Positions 42,425 to 51,434 of a DNA stretch of 64,000 nt are shown here, one piece after another (within the stretch, counting starts at the first letter, position 1; each line of letters begins with the position of its first letter). The notes under the pieces are model-generated. The model had not been told where the DNA came from, searched no databases, and was given only the letters and a program-made list of their open reading frames with translations. Origin of the DNA: Streptomyces sp. NBC_01288 (GTDB lineage: Bacteria; Actinomycetota; Actinomycetes; Streptomycetales; Streptomycetaceae); contig NZ_CP108427.1 of NCBI RefSeq assembly GCF_035982055.1, positions 1,736,001 to 1,800,000 of the forward strand. The letters are read 5' to 3'. Made by a program: the position numbers and the translations under genes.

Positions 42425-43294
42425 ATGTACGACCTCTCCCACCTGCGGACCTTCCTCGCGGTGTCCCAGACCCTGAGCTTCACGCAGGCCGCCCGTCGGC
42501 TCGGGCTGCGCCAGTCCACGGTGAGCCAGCACGTGCGGCGGCTGGAGGACGCGACGGGACGGCAGCTGTTCACCCGGGACACGCACTCCGTGGAGCTGAC
42601 GGAGGACGGCGAGGCGATGCTCGGCTTCGCCCGCCGCATCCTGGAGGTGCAGGAACAGGCGTCGGCGTTCTTCACCGGCACGCGGTTGCGCGGCCGCCTG
42701 CGTTTCGGCGCGTCCGAGGACTTCGTCCTCACCCGGCTGCCCGAGATCCTGGAGGGCTTCCGCTACGACCATCCCGAGGTGGACCTGGAGCTGACGGTCG
42801 AGCTGTCCGGCACGCTGCACGAACAACTGGCCGCAGGGAAGCTGGACCTGGTGCTCGCCAAGCGCCGCGCCGAGGATCCGCGGGGCGAACTGGTCTGGCA
42901 CGACAAGCTCGTGTGGATCGGCGCGGAGCGGCTCCGCCTGGACGCGGATCGGCCGGTGCCGCTGATCGTCTATCCGCCGCCGGGCATCACGCGGGCGCTC
43001 GCGCTGGAGGCGCTGGAGCGGCAGGGGCGGGCGTGGCGCATCGCCTGCACGAGCGGGAGCCTGAACGGGCTGATCGCCGCGGCCCGGGCGGGGCTGGGGG
43101 TGATGGCCCATTCGCGGGGGCTGGTGCCGCCGGGGTTGGTGCGGATGCCGGAACGGGCGGGGTTGCCGGAGCTGGGCGAGGTCGATTTCGTGCTGGTGCA
43201 CGGGCGGCGGCGGATGTCGGCCCAGGGGGCGGCGGATGCGTTGGCCGCGGCGATTCTGGCGGGTGGGGATCGATTGCACCGGCGCGGTCCATAG
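42425..43294 (+). CDS. LysR-family regulator
   Basis: This 289-residue protein has helix-turn-helix in MYDLSHLRTFLAVSQTLSFTQAARRLGLRQSTVSQHVRRLEDATGRQLF and an effector domain starting LRGRLRFGASEDFVLTRLPEIL. The ATG at 42425 is chosen over a GTG three codons earlier because homology begins there. It probably controls the divergent SBF transporter. It ends before a strong terminator. Confidence 0.92.
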   Translation: MYDLSHLRTFLAVSQTLSFTQAARRLGLRQSTVSQHVRRLEDATGRQLFTRDTHSVELTEDGEAMLGFARRILEVQEQASAFFTGTRLRGRLRFGASEDFVLTRLPEILEGFRYDHPEVDLELTVELSGTLHEQLAAGKLDLVLAKRRAEDPRGELVWHDKLVWIGAERLRLDADRPVPLIVYPPPGITRALALEALERQGRAWRIACTSGSLNGLIAAARAGLGVMAHSRGLVPPGLVRMPERAGLPELGEVDFVLVHGRRRMSAQGAADALAAAILAGGDRLHRRGP

Positions 43295-43389
43295 TCCCGG
43301 TTTTTCACTACGGAAAATGCAAGCCAGCTTCTACAAGAATTCCGACGTCCATGAATTCCTCGGCCGGCCGTGCGGGAATTCGCGACAGC

Positions 43390-43418
43390 GGGCGGCGCTG
43401 CCGGAAGCAGCGCCGCCC
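43390..43418. terminator. Terminator between LysR and the DUF3500 gene
   Basis: A perfect 12-bp stem (GGGCGGCGCTGC/GCAGCGCCGCCC) with loop CGGAA lies between two convergent genes. Confidence 0.85.
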
Positions 43419-43439
43419 ATTGTGTCGCCGGCGGGCGGT

Positions 43440-44663
43440 CTAGGAGAACGAGAACTCTCCTCCGTAATCGGTGTCGTGATCGCGGTACACGGAGCTGTAG
43501 TTGAGCTGACTGGTGTCGACCACGCCGTCCTTGACCGAGAACTCGATCCAGACGCCGGGTCCGTCGATGCGGACGTAGTCGCCCGCGGTGTCCAGTGCGG
43601 TGCTGCCGGAGTACGAGATGTAGGTGTCGTCGAGCTCGGACTTGTAGGTGCTCAGGGTGGACGCGGCGGTCGTGTCGTCCGCGGCCTCGACCCACGGCGT
43701 GATGGCGTCGAGCACCGACTGCTGCTGGTCGTCGGTCAGTTCGCTGACCGCGAGGCCCTCCTTGGTGTCGGGGAAGTCGCCGTCCTCGTCCGGGCCGAGC
43801 ACCACGTCGGTGGTGGAGTCGGAGAGCTTCGCCTCCGACAGCTCGTCGTCGCTCAGGCCTTCGAGCATCGACTCCATGCCGTCGTGCATCCCGGACAGGG
43901 GTGCGTAGGTGGTGTCGTCGTCGGTCCAGGTCGCGGGTTCCACCCCGACGAAGTACGGGGTGGTGCCCACGACCTCCCCGTCCTTGTAGGTGAGGTTGAC
44001 GGCCAACTGGTCGCCGCCGAAGTGCAGTTGCCAGGTGCCGGTCGTGCTCGGGGTGCCCAGGAAGGCGAGGTAGTAGTTGCCGCTGCCGTAGCTGCTGTCG
44101 GTCTCGCCGAGGACGTCGTCGGCCGCCAGGATCTGGCTGATCTGGTCGTAGCCGGTGTCGGTCCCGGTACCCGTGGCCGCCTCGACCACCGCCTGGGCGG
44201 CGGCGAGTTGGGTGTCGCTGAGCGTGCTCAGCTCGATGCCGACCCGGCAGTCCGCACCGCACGCCTCGTTCGACCAGGCGACGGCGTTCGCCTGCGTGAA
44301 GTCGAGGAGTACGTCGGCCTGTTGGTCGTCGTCCAGGGTCTTCAGGAACGCGTTGGCGGCGTCGACCACGTCCGAGACGGACGAGCCCGTGCCGGCCGTG
44401 CCCGTGGGTTCGGGGGCGGACGCGGAGGCCGGCGTGGACGGGGAGGTGGATCCGGGGCTCGTCGGGGACGTCGATCCGGGAGTGGTCGGGGACGCGGATC
44501 CGGGGGTGGTCGGGGACGCGCTGGTGGACGGGTCGGGGGTGACGGACGCGGCGTTCGCGTTGGCGTACATCGCGCCGCCGAGGAGGGTCGTCGCCGCCGC
44601 TAAGGCCATGACCACCTTCCTGCGGCGACCCAGCGACCTGCGGTGAGCGTTTTGGGTCTTCAA
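43440..44663 (-). CDS. Secreted DUF3500 protein with Pro-Thr-Ser linker; contains a TTA codon
   Basis: This 407-residue protein has a basic N-terminus and signal (RRRKVVMALAAATTLLGGAM to NANAAS). A linker repeats TTPGSASP-like units (about 47-85). The DUF3500 domain follows, with WQLHFGGDQLAVNLTYKDGEVVG and YFVGVEPATW. Function is unknown. The TTG at 44663 is chosen because AAGGGA lies about 10 bases upstream. Codon 21 is TTA (44601-44603), so bldA control is likely. It is convergent with LysR. Confidence 0.85.
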   Translation of the reverse strand: MKTQNAHRRSLGRRRKVVMALAAATTLLGGAMYANANAASVTPDPSTSASPTTPGSASPTTPGSTSPTSPGSTSPSTPASASAPEPTGTAGTGSSVSDVVDAANAFLKTLDDDQQADVLLDFTQANAVAWSNEACGADCRVGIELSTLSDTQLAAAQAVVEAATGTGTDTGYDQISQILAADDVLGETDSSYGSGNYYLAFLGTPSTTGTWQLHFGGDQLAVNLTYKDGEVVGTTPYFVGVEPATWTDDDTTYAPLSGMHDGMESMLEGLSDDELSEAKLSDSTTDVVLGPDEDGDFPDTKEGLAVSELTDDQQQSVLDAITPWVEAADDTTAASTLSTYKSELDDTYISYSGSTALDTAGDYVRIDGPGVWIEFSVKDGVVDTSQLNYSSVYRDHDTDYGGEFSFS

Positions 44664-44818
44664 TTCGATATTCCCTTCACGGGGCTCACCGGAAGGACTT
44701 CCGAAGACTATTTCCAAAAGATCTTTCGGGAAATCCCTGCGGCATCGGTTTGGACGAGCCACAGTCGATCGCCGAACACTGTGATTCCCATCTCCGGGTG
44801 CTTGGTTTCTCGCATGAT

Positions 44819-45832
44819 TTATCTTGAACTTACTTTGAGGGAGGGCGAGTTGAGGGGGAGCGTCCGATACGTCAGCTGTTTGACCCTGCGCAGGAACGGG
44901 CTCGCCTCCACATGCCGGATCCCGTCGAGCTGTCCCAGAGGCCCACTGAGGTAGTCGTACAGTCCCGCCGTGTCCTTCACGACCGCGGTCACGACGATGT
45001 TGGACGGGCCGGCCGTCGCGGAGGCGTAGGCGACCTCGTCGTGGGTGGCCAGCGCCTCGCCGACCGAGTGCAGCGCGGCCGGGGTCGCCGTGATCCACAG
45101 AACCGCCGCACGCGCGTACCCGAACACCTCCGAGTCGTATTCGACGTCGATGTACACCGCCCCCGAGCCGATCAGCGAGGCGAGCCGGCGTTTGACGGCG
45201 GACTCGGAGCGGCCGGTGGCGCGCTGGAGTTCGGGGTAGCCGGCGCGGCCGTCGCGTTCGAGGACGGCGATCAGGGCCTCGTCCTCGGGCTCGATGCGGG
45301 CGGGGCCCGGTGCGGGCGCCGGTTCGGGGAGCAGGGCGGCGATCTGGTCGTCGGCGAGCACCTTGAAGCGGCGCAGCCAGCCCGTGGGGCCGCCGTAGAA
45401 GCGGTGGAGGAGTTGGTGGGCGCGGATGTCCAGGACGCTGGGGGTGCGCGGGAGTTTGCCGAGCAGGAGGTCGTCGTGGTCGCCGGGGCTGCGGGGGCGG
45501 GTCAGGCAGACGATCTCGGTGCCGCCCGAGGCGAGGCCGATCCAGGCGGTGTCGGGGCGCTTGGCGAGGGCGTCGGCGATGTTGAGGGCGTTGTCGGGGG
45601 CGCTGCGCAGACGGAGCATCCACTGGTCCTGGCCCAGGCGTTCGGCGTCCCGGATCGCGACGACCCGCAGGCCGGCCTCGGCGGTGAGTCTGCGGAAGCG
45701 GCGGGCGATGGTCTGGTCGGAGACGCCGAGGACGGTGCCGAGGCGGCTGAAGGAGGCCCGGCCGTTGAGCTCCAGGGCGGTCAGCAGGTGCAGGTCGAGA
45801 CGGTCGAAGGTGTCGGATTCCATCTCCAGCAT
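44819..45832 (-). CDS. Double-HTH Lrp/AsnC-family regulator
   Basis: This 337-residue protein has two AsnC-type helix-turn-helix domains. The first is at about 8-70 (FDRLDLHLLTALELNGRASFSRLGTVLGVSDQTIARRFRRL), the second at about 185-240 (EDEALIAVLERDGRAGYPELQRATGRSESAVKRRLASLIG). A ligand (RAM-like) domain follows each. Most Lrp proteins have only one such unit of about 150 residues. AGGAGCAGCC precedes the ATG. It is divergent from the DHA2 exporter gene, its probable target. Confidence 0.9.
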   Translation of the reverse strand: MLEMESDTFDRLDLHLLTALELNGRASFSRLGTVLGVSDQTIARRFRRLTAEAGLRVVAIRDAERLGQDQWMLRLRSAPDNALNIADALAKRPDTAWIGLASGGTEIVCLTRPRSPGDHDDLLLGKLPRTPSVLDIRAHQLLHRFYGGPTGWLRRFKVLADDQIAALLPEPAPAPGPARIEPEDEALIAVLERDGRAGYPELQRATGRSESAVKRRLASLIGSGAVYIDVEYDSEVFGYARAAVLWITATPAALHSVGEALATHDEVAYASATAGPSNIVVTAVVKDTAGLYDYLSGPLGQLDGIRHVEASPFLRRVKQLTYRTLPLNSPSLKVSSR

Positions 45833-45882
45833 GGCTGCTCCTGTCGGATTCCGGCGGTGAGGTGTCCGACTCCGTGTTGATC

Positions 45883-45925
45883 GTCCGGGTAGAGCCCATC
45901 GTACGGAGAACTGCACAACCCGGAC
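45883..45925. promoter_or_regulatory. Inverted repeat in the Lrp/DHA2 divergent promoter
   Basis: GTCCGGGT (45883-45890) and ACCCGGAC (45918-45925) form a perfect 8-bp inverted repeat 27 bases apart. This spacing suits a multimeric Lrp-type regulator. Confidence 0.4.
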
Positions 45926-45940
45926 AGGGGAGTTGAGGAC

Positions 45941-47464
45941 ATGCGTACATGGGGGCCGCTCACGGCGGTGTGCCTGGGCACGTTCATGTTGTTGCTGGAC
46001 GTGACGATCGTGGTCGTCGCGCTGCCGGACGTGGCGCGGTCGTTGCACGCGTCGTTGAGTGATCTGCAGTGGGTGGTCGACGGGTACGCGCTGGCATTGG
46101 CCGCGCTGTTGTTGGGAGTTGGGGCCGCCGCCGACATTCTGGGGCGGCGGCGGGTGCATGTGGTGGGGGTCGTGCTGTTCGCGGTGGCGTCGTTGTTGTG
46201 CGGTCTCGCGGGCGGGCCCGGTGCGCTCGTGGCCGCGCGGGCCGTTCAGGGGGTGGGGGCGGCCGCGATGCTGGCGACGACGTTGCCGTTGCTCGGCTCC
46301 GTCTACCAGGGGCGGCAGCGGTCGGTGGCGCTCGGGGTGTGGGGTGCGGTCAGCGGTGGGGCCGCGGCGGTCGGGCCGGTGCTGGGCGGGGTGCTCACCG
46401 AAGGGCCGGGGTGGCGGTGGATCTTCTTCGTGAACCTGCCGGTGAGCGTGGTCGCGGTGTGGCTGACGCTGCGGGTGGTGCCGGAGTCGAAGGGGCCGCG
46501 CGGGATGCGGATCGACTGGCTCGGCACGGTCACGTTCGCGGGGTTCGCGGGCGGAGTGACGTATGCCGTGGTGCGGGCCGGTGAGGACGGCTGGGGTGCG
46601 TCGGTGACGCTCGGGTCGTTCGCGGTCGCGGTCCTCGCGCTGGTCTGCTTCGTGCTGGTGGAGCGGCGGGTGGCCCATCCGCTGCTCGATCTGTCGCTGC
46701 TGCGCAAGCCCGCCTTCGTGGGGGTGATGGCGGGGGCGCTCGCCTTCAACGGGGTGGCGTTCGGCGGGATGCCGTATCTGTCGATCTGGTTACAGACGCT
46801 GCTGGGGATGAGCCCGGTGCGCGGCGGGCTGACGCTGCTGCCGCTGACGGGTGCGGCGGTCGTGGTGTCGGTCCTCGCCGGGAAGCTGCTGCACGGGGTA
46901 CCGGCCCGGCTGACCATCGGCGGCGGGCTGCTGCTGATCGGCACGGGCTGCTTCTGCCAGGCCGTCCTCGGCGCCGGTTCGGACTGGACGACGCTGGTGC
47001 CGGGGCTCGTCCTGGTGGGCGTCGGCACGGGTCTGGTGGCGCCGGGGATCGCGGGGGCGGCTCTCGCGGCGGTGCCGGCCGAGCGCGCGGGCATGGCGGG
47101 CGGCGCCGTGAATACCGTACGCCAGTTGGGGTATGCACTCGGCGTCGCTGTGTCGGGGACCGTACTCACCTCGCGGATGCGGGACACGCTCCCGCACGAC
47201 GCGGCGCACACGCTGGCGGGCGGCGGGGCCGGGGCACTGCGCGGGACGTTCTCCGAACACGCGCTGCGGGCCGCGTTCGCGACGGGGCTCGACTCGGCGC
47301 TCGTGACGGCCGGCTTCGTCGGGACGGCGGCGGGCGCGCTGGTGCTCGCCCTGGTCAGGGCGGGTCGCGCGGAGCGGACCGGCGGGACCGCGGGCACGGC
47401 GGCGGGAGTGCCGGGGACCGCCGCGCGGACGTCGGCCGGGGAGGACACGGCGTCGCCCCGGTGA
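45941..47464 (+). CDS. DHA2-family (14-TM) MFS exporter; contains a TTA codon
   Basis: This 507-residue protein begins FMLLLDVTIVVVALPDVARSL (motif D1), then shows LGRRRVHVVGVVLF and the antiporter motif C GAVSGGAAAVGPVLGGVLTEGPGWRWIFFVNLPV. EmrB/QacA relatives export drugs, dyes or natural products with protons. Codon 284 (46790-46792) is TTA, tying expression to bldA. It is divergent from the double Lrp gene. Confidence 0.92.
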   Translation: MRTWGPLTAVCLGTFMLLLDVTIVVVALPDVARSLHASLSDLQWVVDGYALALAALLLGVGAAADILGRRRVHVVGVVLFAVASLLCGLAGGPGALVAARAVQGVGAAAMLATTLPLLGSVYQGRQRSVALGVWGAVSGGAAAVGPVLGGVLTEGPGWRWIFFVNLPVSVVAVWLTLRVVPESKGPRGMRIDWLGTVTFAGFAGGVTYAVVRAGEDGWGASVTLGSFAVAVLALVCFVLVERRVAHPLLDLSLLRKPAFVGVMAGALAFNGVAFGGMPYLSIWLQTLLGMSPVRGGLTLLPLTGAAVVVSVLAGKLLHGVPARLTIGGGLLLIGTGCFCQAVLGAGSDWTTLVPGLVLVGVGTGLVAPGIAGAALAAVPAERAGMAGGAVNTVRQLGYALGVAVSGTVLTSRMRDTLPHDAAHTLAGGGAGALRGTFSEHALRAAFATGLDSALVTAGFVGTAAGALVLALVRAGRAERTGGTAGTAAGVPGTAARTSAGEDTASPR

Positions 47465-47532
47465 CGTCGTGTGACCGGACGCCAGGGGTAAGCGGGTCGT
47501 ACAGATTCAGTGGAGATTACGGGCCCGAAACC

Positions 47533-47544
47533 TACGGAACCGTA
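47533..47544. promoter_or_regulatory. Palindrome upstream of the acyl-CoA synthetase gene
   Basis: TACGGAACCGTA is a perfect 12-base palindrome about 160 bases before the start codon. It could bind a TetR-type acyl-CoA sensor. Assignment is inference. Confidence 0.4.
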
Positions 47545-47704
47545 AGGATTTCTGTCCGACCCTTCCCCTTGTGAGGGCATTTTCCGTCGCTGACCAGTGC
47601 GGACGTGAACACCGCTCGATTTCCCACCCCCTCCCGCCCTTCCGCCCGGTGGGGTAGCTTTCACGGCGCTGTAGGGGAGTGCCAACAGGAGCGGGGAGCG
47701 GGGT

Positions 47705-49531
47705 TTGCGCGAGTACAACAACCCTCCGTTGGCGTTGGCACCGCCGGTGGGCGGTCTGGCCGACGCCGTCTTCGAGCGTGCCCAGAACGACCCCCTCCAT
47801 GTCTCCCTCGGCCGCAAGGACGAGCAGGACGAGTGGCGGGACGTGACCGCCGCCGAGTTCCGCGACGAGGTCCTCGCCCTCGCCAAGGGCCTGCTCGCCC
47901 AGGGCATCCGCTTCGGCGACCGGGTCGCGATCATGTCCCGCACCCGCTACGAGTGGACGCTGTTCGACTTCGCGCTGTGGACGATCGGCGCCCAGGTGGT
48001 GCCGATCTACCCCACGTCGTCGGCCGAGCAGTGCTTCTGGATGCTGCACGACGCGCAGGTCTCGGCGGCGATGGTCGAGCACGAGGACCACGCGATGACC
48101 ATCGCCACCGTCATCGACCGGCTCCCCACGCTGCACCAGCTGTGGCAGCTCGACACGGGCGCCGTGCAGGCGCTGTACGACGCCGGCGCGCACATCGAGG
48201 ACGAGGTGGTGCACCGGCACCGCCAGGCCGTCACCCCGGACTCGACCGCGACGATCATCTACACCTCGGGCACCACGGGCAGACCCAAGGGCTGTGTCAT
48301 CTCGCACGGCAACTTCATGTACGAGGCGGACACGGTCATCGACACCTGGGAGTCCGTCTTCCACTCGAAGCGGGGCGAGGAGGTGGCGACCCTGCTGTTC
48401 CTGCCGCTCGCGCACGTCTTCGGGCGGATGGTGGAGGTCGCGGCGATCCGCGGCGGGGTCCGTTTCGGCCACCAGCCGCAGCTGAACGCGGCCGCCCTGC
48501 TGCCCGACCTGGTCGCGTTCAAGCCGACGTTCATCCTCGCCGTGCCGTACATCTTCGAGAAGGTCTTCAACGCGGCCCGCCGCAAGGCGGAGAAGGACGG
48601 CAAGGCCGGGCCGTTCGAGAAGGCCGTCGAGATCGCGGTGAAGTACGCGGACGCGATCGAGGCGAAGGCCTGGGGCATCGGCCCCGGCCCCTCCGCGGGC
48701 CTGCGCATGCAGCACCAGCTCTTCGACAAACTCGTCTACTCCAAGGTGCGGGCCGCCATGGGCGGCCGGATCCGCAACGCCATGTCCGGCGGGTCGGCCA
48801 TGGACCGGCGCCTCGGACTGTTCTTCGCGGGCGCGGGCGTCCAGATCTACGAGGGCTACGGCCTCACCGAGTCGACGGCCGCCGCGACCGCCAACCCGCC
48901 CGACCGCACCCGCTACGGCACGGTCGGCCAGGCCATCCCCGGTGTCACCGTGCACATCGCGGACGACGGCGAGATCTGGCTCAACGGCCCCAACGTCTTC
49001 CAGGGCTACCTCAACAACCAGAAGGCCACCGACGAGACCCTGCACGACGGCTGGCTCGCCACCGGTGACCTGGGCTCCCTCGACGAGGACGGCTATCTCA
49101 CCATCACCGGGCGCAAGAAGGAGATCCTGGTGACCTCCGGCGGCAAGAGCGTCGCGCCCGGGCTCCTTGAGGAGCGGGTGCGGGACCATCCGCTGGTCTC
49201 GCAGTGCATCGTCGTCGGCAACGACCGCCCCTACATCGCCGCGCTGGTCACCCTCGACCACGAGGCGGTCGAGCACTGGCTCACCATGCGCGGCAAGCCG
49301 CAGATGACCCCGGCGCAGCTGGTGCGGGACGCCGACCTGGAGACCGAGGTGCGGCGCGCGGTCGTCGCCGCGAACACCCTGGTCTCGCAGGCCGAGTCGA
49401 TCCGCACCTTCCGGATACTGGCCCAGCCGTTCACCGAGGAACACGGTCTGCTGACCCCGTCCCTGAAGCTGAAGCGCAAGGCCATCGAGAACACGTACGC
49501 GAACGAGGTCGAGGCGCTGTACCGGGCCTGA
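47705..49531 (+). CDS. Long-chain fatty acid--CoA ligase (AMP-forming)
   Basis: This 608-residue adenylate-forming enzyme has the P-loop-like IIYTSGTTGRPKGCVISHGN, the FACS motif EGYGLTESTAAATANPP, and GWLATGDLGSLDEDGYLTITGRKKEILVTSGGKSVAP. The C-terminal catalytic Lys lies in SLKLKRKAI. It activates fatty acids to acyl-CoA in the cytoplasm. The start TTG at 47705 follows a GGGGAG-rich stretch. The gap of 240 bases to the DHA2 gene suggests its own promoter. Confidence 0.92.
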   Translation: MREYNNPPLALAPPVGGLADAVFERAQNDPLHVSLGRKDEQDEWRDVTAAEFRDEVLALAKGLLAQGIRFGDRVAIMSRTRYEWTLFDFALWTIGAQVVPIYPTSSAEQCFWMLHDAQVSAAMVEHEDHAMTIATVIDRLPTLHQLWQLDTGAVQALYDAGAHIEDEVVHRHRQAVTPDSTATIIYTSGTTGRPKGCVISHGNFMYEADTVIDTWESVFHSKRGEEVATLLFLPLAHVFGRMVEVAAIRGGVRFGHQPQLNAAALLPDLVAFKPTFILAVPYIFEKVFNAARRKAEKDGKAGPFEKAVEIAVKYADAIEAKAWGIGPGPSAGLRMQHQLFDKLVYSKVRAAMGGRIRNAMSGGSAMDRRLGLFFAGAGVQIYEGYGLTESTAAATANPPDRTRYGTVGQAIPGVTVHIADDGEIWLNGPNVFQGYLNNQKATDETLHDGWLATGDLGSLDEDGYLTITGRKKEILVTSGGKSVAPGLLEERVRDHPLVSQCIVVGNDRPYIAALVTLDHEAVEHWLTMRGKPQMTPAQLVRDADLETEVRRAVVAANTLVSQAESIRTFRILAQPFTEEHGLLTPSLKLKRKAIENTYANEVEALYRA

Positions 49532-49650
49532 GCGGGTAGACCCTCCGGGAGCGGGCACGGTTCAAGCCGGATCTCGCGGTCAGGAATGCGGCACGGCCCG
49601 TGATCGTTGACGATGTGAGTACCACCCGACGACTGAAGGATCGAGAGCTC

Positions 49651-50487
49651 GTGAGCAGCAAGGTCCCCCCGATCATCCTCAACAACGGTGTCGAGATGCC
49701 CCAGCTGGGCTTCGGCGTCTGGCAGGTGCCGGACGACGAGGCGGAGCGGGCGGTGGCCACGGCGCTGGAGGCCGGGTACCGCAGCATCGACACCGCTGCG
49801 ATCTACGGCAACGAAGAGGGCACCGGAAAGGCCATCGCCGCGTCCGGCGTCCCGCGCGAGGACCTCTTCGTCACCACCAAGCTCTGGAACGCCGACCAGG
49901 GGTACGACGCCACCCTGCGCGCGTTCGACGTGTCGCTGGAGAAGCTCGGCCTGGAGTACCTGGATCTGTATCTGATCCACTGGCCGACCCCGGCCCGGGA
50001 CAAGTACCTCGACAGCTACAAGGCGTTCGAGAAGCTGTACGCGGACGGCCGCGTGCGGGCCATCGGCGTCTCCAACTTCGAACCCGACCACCTGGCCCGG
50101 CTGATCGAGGGCACCTCGGTCATTCCGGCGGTCGACCAGATCGAACTGCACCCGCAGTTCCAGCAGCGCGCCGGGCGCGAGTACCAGGCGGAGCAGGGCA
50201 TCGCGACCGAAGCGTGGTCGCCGCTCGGTTCGGGCAAGGGCCTCCTGGAGGTCCCGGCGATCGTCGCCATCGCCCAGAAGCACGGGCGCACCCCGGCCCA
50301 GGTCGTGCTGCGCTGGCACATCCAGCTCGGCAACGTGGTGATCCCCAAGTCCGTGACGCCGTCGCGGATCAAGGAGAACATCGAGGTCTTCGACTTCAGC
50401 CTGGACACCGAGGACCTCGCGGCCATCAGCGCGCTGAACGAGGACCGGCGGCTGGGTCCCGACCCGTCGACGTTCAACGCGGCCTGA
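49651..50487 (+). CDS. Aldo/keto reductase (2,5-diketogluconate reductase type)
   Basis: This 278-residue protein has the AKR catalytic tetrad Asp47 (SIDTAAIYGNE), Tyr52, Lys77 (VTTKLWN) and His110 (LYLIHWPTP). VIPKSVTPSRIKENIEVFDF binds the NADPH phosphate. The GTG at 49651 is chosen because the usual N-terminus of the family starts there and GAGAG precedes it; GTG 49615 would add 12 residues. A very strong terminator follows. Confidence 0.9.
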   Translation: MSSKVPPIILNNGVEMPQLGFGVWQVPDDEAERAVATALEAGYRSIDTAAIYGNEEGTGKAIAASGVPREDLFVTTKLWNADQGYDATLRAFDVSLEKLGLEYLDLYLIHWPTPARDKYLDSYKAFEKLYADGRVRAIGVSNFEPDHLARLIEGTSVIPAVDQIELHPQFQQRAGREYQAEQGIATEAWSPLGSGKGLLEVPAIVAIAQKHGRTPAQVVLRWHIQLGNVVIPKSVTPSRIKENIEVFDFSLDTEDLAAISALNEDRRLGPDPSTFNAA

Positions 50488-50523
50488 AATCCGGGCACAT
50501 GGCCTGAACCGCAGGTAGTGCGA

Positions 50524-50553
50524 GCGCCCCGGAGCCTTCTGGCTCCGGGGCGC
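50524..50553 (+). terminator. Intrinsic terminator after the aldo/keto reductase
   Basis: A perfect 13-bp stem (GCGCCCCGGAGCC/GGCTCCGGGGCGC) with loop TTCT is followed closely by GTTTTCCC. Confidence 0.93.
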
Positions 50554-50592
50554 ATCGTTTTCCCGTGCCGCTTCCCGTGCCGCCGACCCACT

Positions 50593-50604
50593 TGGTTCGT
50601 ACCA
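50593..50604 (+). promoter_or_regulatory. DasR-like palindrome upstream of chitosanase
   Basis: TGGTTCGTACCA has the TGGT-N4-ACCA layout also seen before the GH18 gene and lies 5 bases before TTGACG (50610-50615), a -35 candidate. It is a weak DasR match (8 of 12 core positions). Confidence 0.4.
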
Positions 50605-50650
50605 GGGTCTTGACGCGGGCATGATGACGGGGCACCTTGTTGCGCACCCG

Positions 50651-50669
50651 GTAAGGAAACTTTCCTAAC
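50651..50669 (+). promoter_or_regulatory. CsnR-type palindrome upstream of chitosanase
   Basis: GTAAGGAAACTTTCCTAAC is a 19-base palindrome with one mismatch (AGGAAA-C-TTTCCT core), directly before the ribosome site of the chitosanase gene. It resembles the operator reported, to my memory, for CsnR-type ROK repressors at actinomycete chitosanase genes. Confidence 0.6.
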
Positions 50670-50685
50670 AGAAGGGTCCCCCACA

Positions 50686-51378
50686 GTGCGCATGCGAACA
50701 CTGACCCTCGCCGCGGCCTCGGCTGCCGCCCTGCTCGCCGCCGGAGTGCTCCCCGCGAGCGCCTCCGGCGCCACCCCCAAGTCGGCTCAAGAGGGCTCGG
50801 TCAGCGCGGCCGACCTGCTCTCCAAGGTGACGTCCTGCTCGCAGATATCGAGCGGCAAGTACCGCACGGACGACGAGACTTCGGCCACCATCCCGGTCTG
50901 CGGCAAGAACGGCGCCGTGTTCTGGAAGGCCGACATGGACATCGACTGCGACGGCCAGCGCACCACGAAGTGCAACGAGAACGCCGACCCCTGGTACCAG
51001 GACGACACGGCGTTCCACCAGTCCAACGGCCAGCCTCTGAAGGCGGATTCACTGCCGTACATCGTGGTGCCCAGCTCCAGCAGCATCTGGAAGTACTCCA
51101 GCTACGGCATCAAGGGCGGCGGCGTGGTCGCCGTCGTCTACAACAACAAGGTCGAGTACGCGGTCGTCGGCGACACCGGCCCCACCAACATCATCGGCGA
51201 GGCCTCGTACGCCACGGCCAGCGCCCTCGGCATCGACCCCGACCCGGCGACCGGCGGCGCCGACTCCGGCGTGACGTACATCCTGTTCAAGAACTCGACG
51301 GTCTCCCCCATCGAGAGCCACAGCGCGGCGGTCTCCCTGGGCGACCAGCTGGCGAAGCAGTTCCTGGCGAGCAACTGA
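50686..51378 (+). CDS. Secreted GH75 chitosanase
   Basis: This 230-residue protein has a signal peptide (1-28, ending ASASG). The GH75 core includes AVFWKADMDIDCDGQRTTKCN, WYQDDTAFHQSNGQPLKAD, LPYIVVPS, GGVVAVVYNNKVEYAVVGDTGP and GEASYATASALGI. GH75 enzymes cut chitosan (beta-1,4-glucosamine) outside the cell. The GTG at 50686 lies 9 bases after GAAGGG; the ATG two codons later is too far. Palindromes upstream suggest induction by chitosan oligomers. Confidence 0.92.
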   Translation: MRMRTLTLAAASAAALLAAGVLPASASGATPKSAQEGSVSAADLLSKVTSCSQISSGKYRTDDETSATIPVCGKNGAVFWKADMDIDCDGQRTTKCNENADPWYQDDTAFHQSNGQPLKADSLPYIVVPSSSSIWKYSSYGIKGGGVVAVVYNNKVEYAVVGDTGPTNIIGEASYATASALGIDPDPATGGADSGVTYILFKNSTVSPIESHSAAVSLGDQLAKQFLASN

Positions 51379-51385
51379 CGTACGA

Positions 51386-51427
51386 ATGGGGCCCGTTGCC
51401 GCTTTCCCCAGCGGCAACGGGCCCCAT
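51386..51427. terminator. Terminator between chitosanase and SDR genes
   Basis: A perfect 18-bp stem (51386-51403 with 51410-51427) encloses the loop TTCCCC between convergent genes. It is one of the strongest hairpins in the window. Confidence 0.93.
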
Positions 51428-51434
51428 ATGCCTG

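Noticed and set aside
27428..49531. Secondary-metabolite cluster suggested by KASIII, acyl-CoA ligase and MFS genes
   Set aside because: The genes are far apart, and no PKS, NRPS, terpene or RiPP core gene is visible; context points to acid catabolism and separate units.
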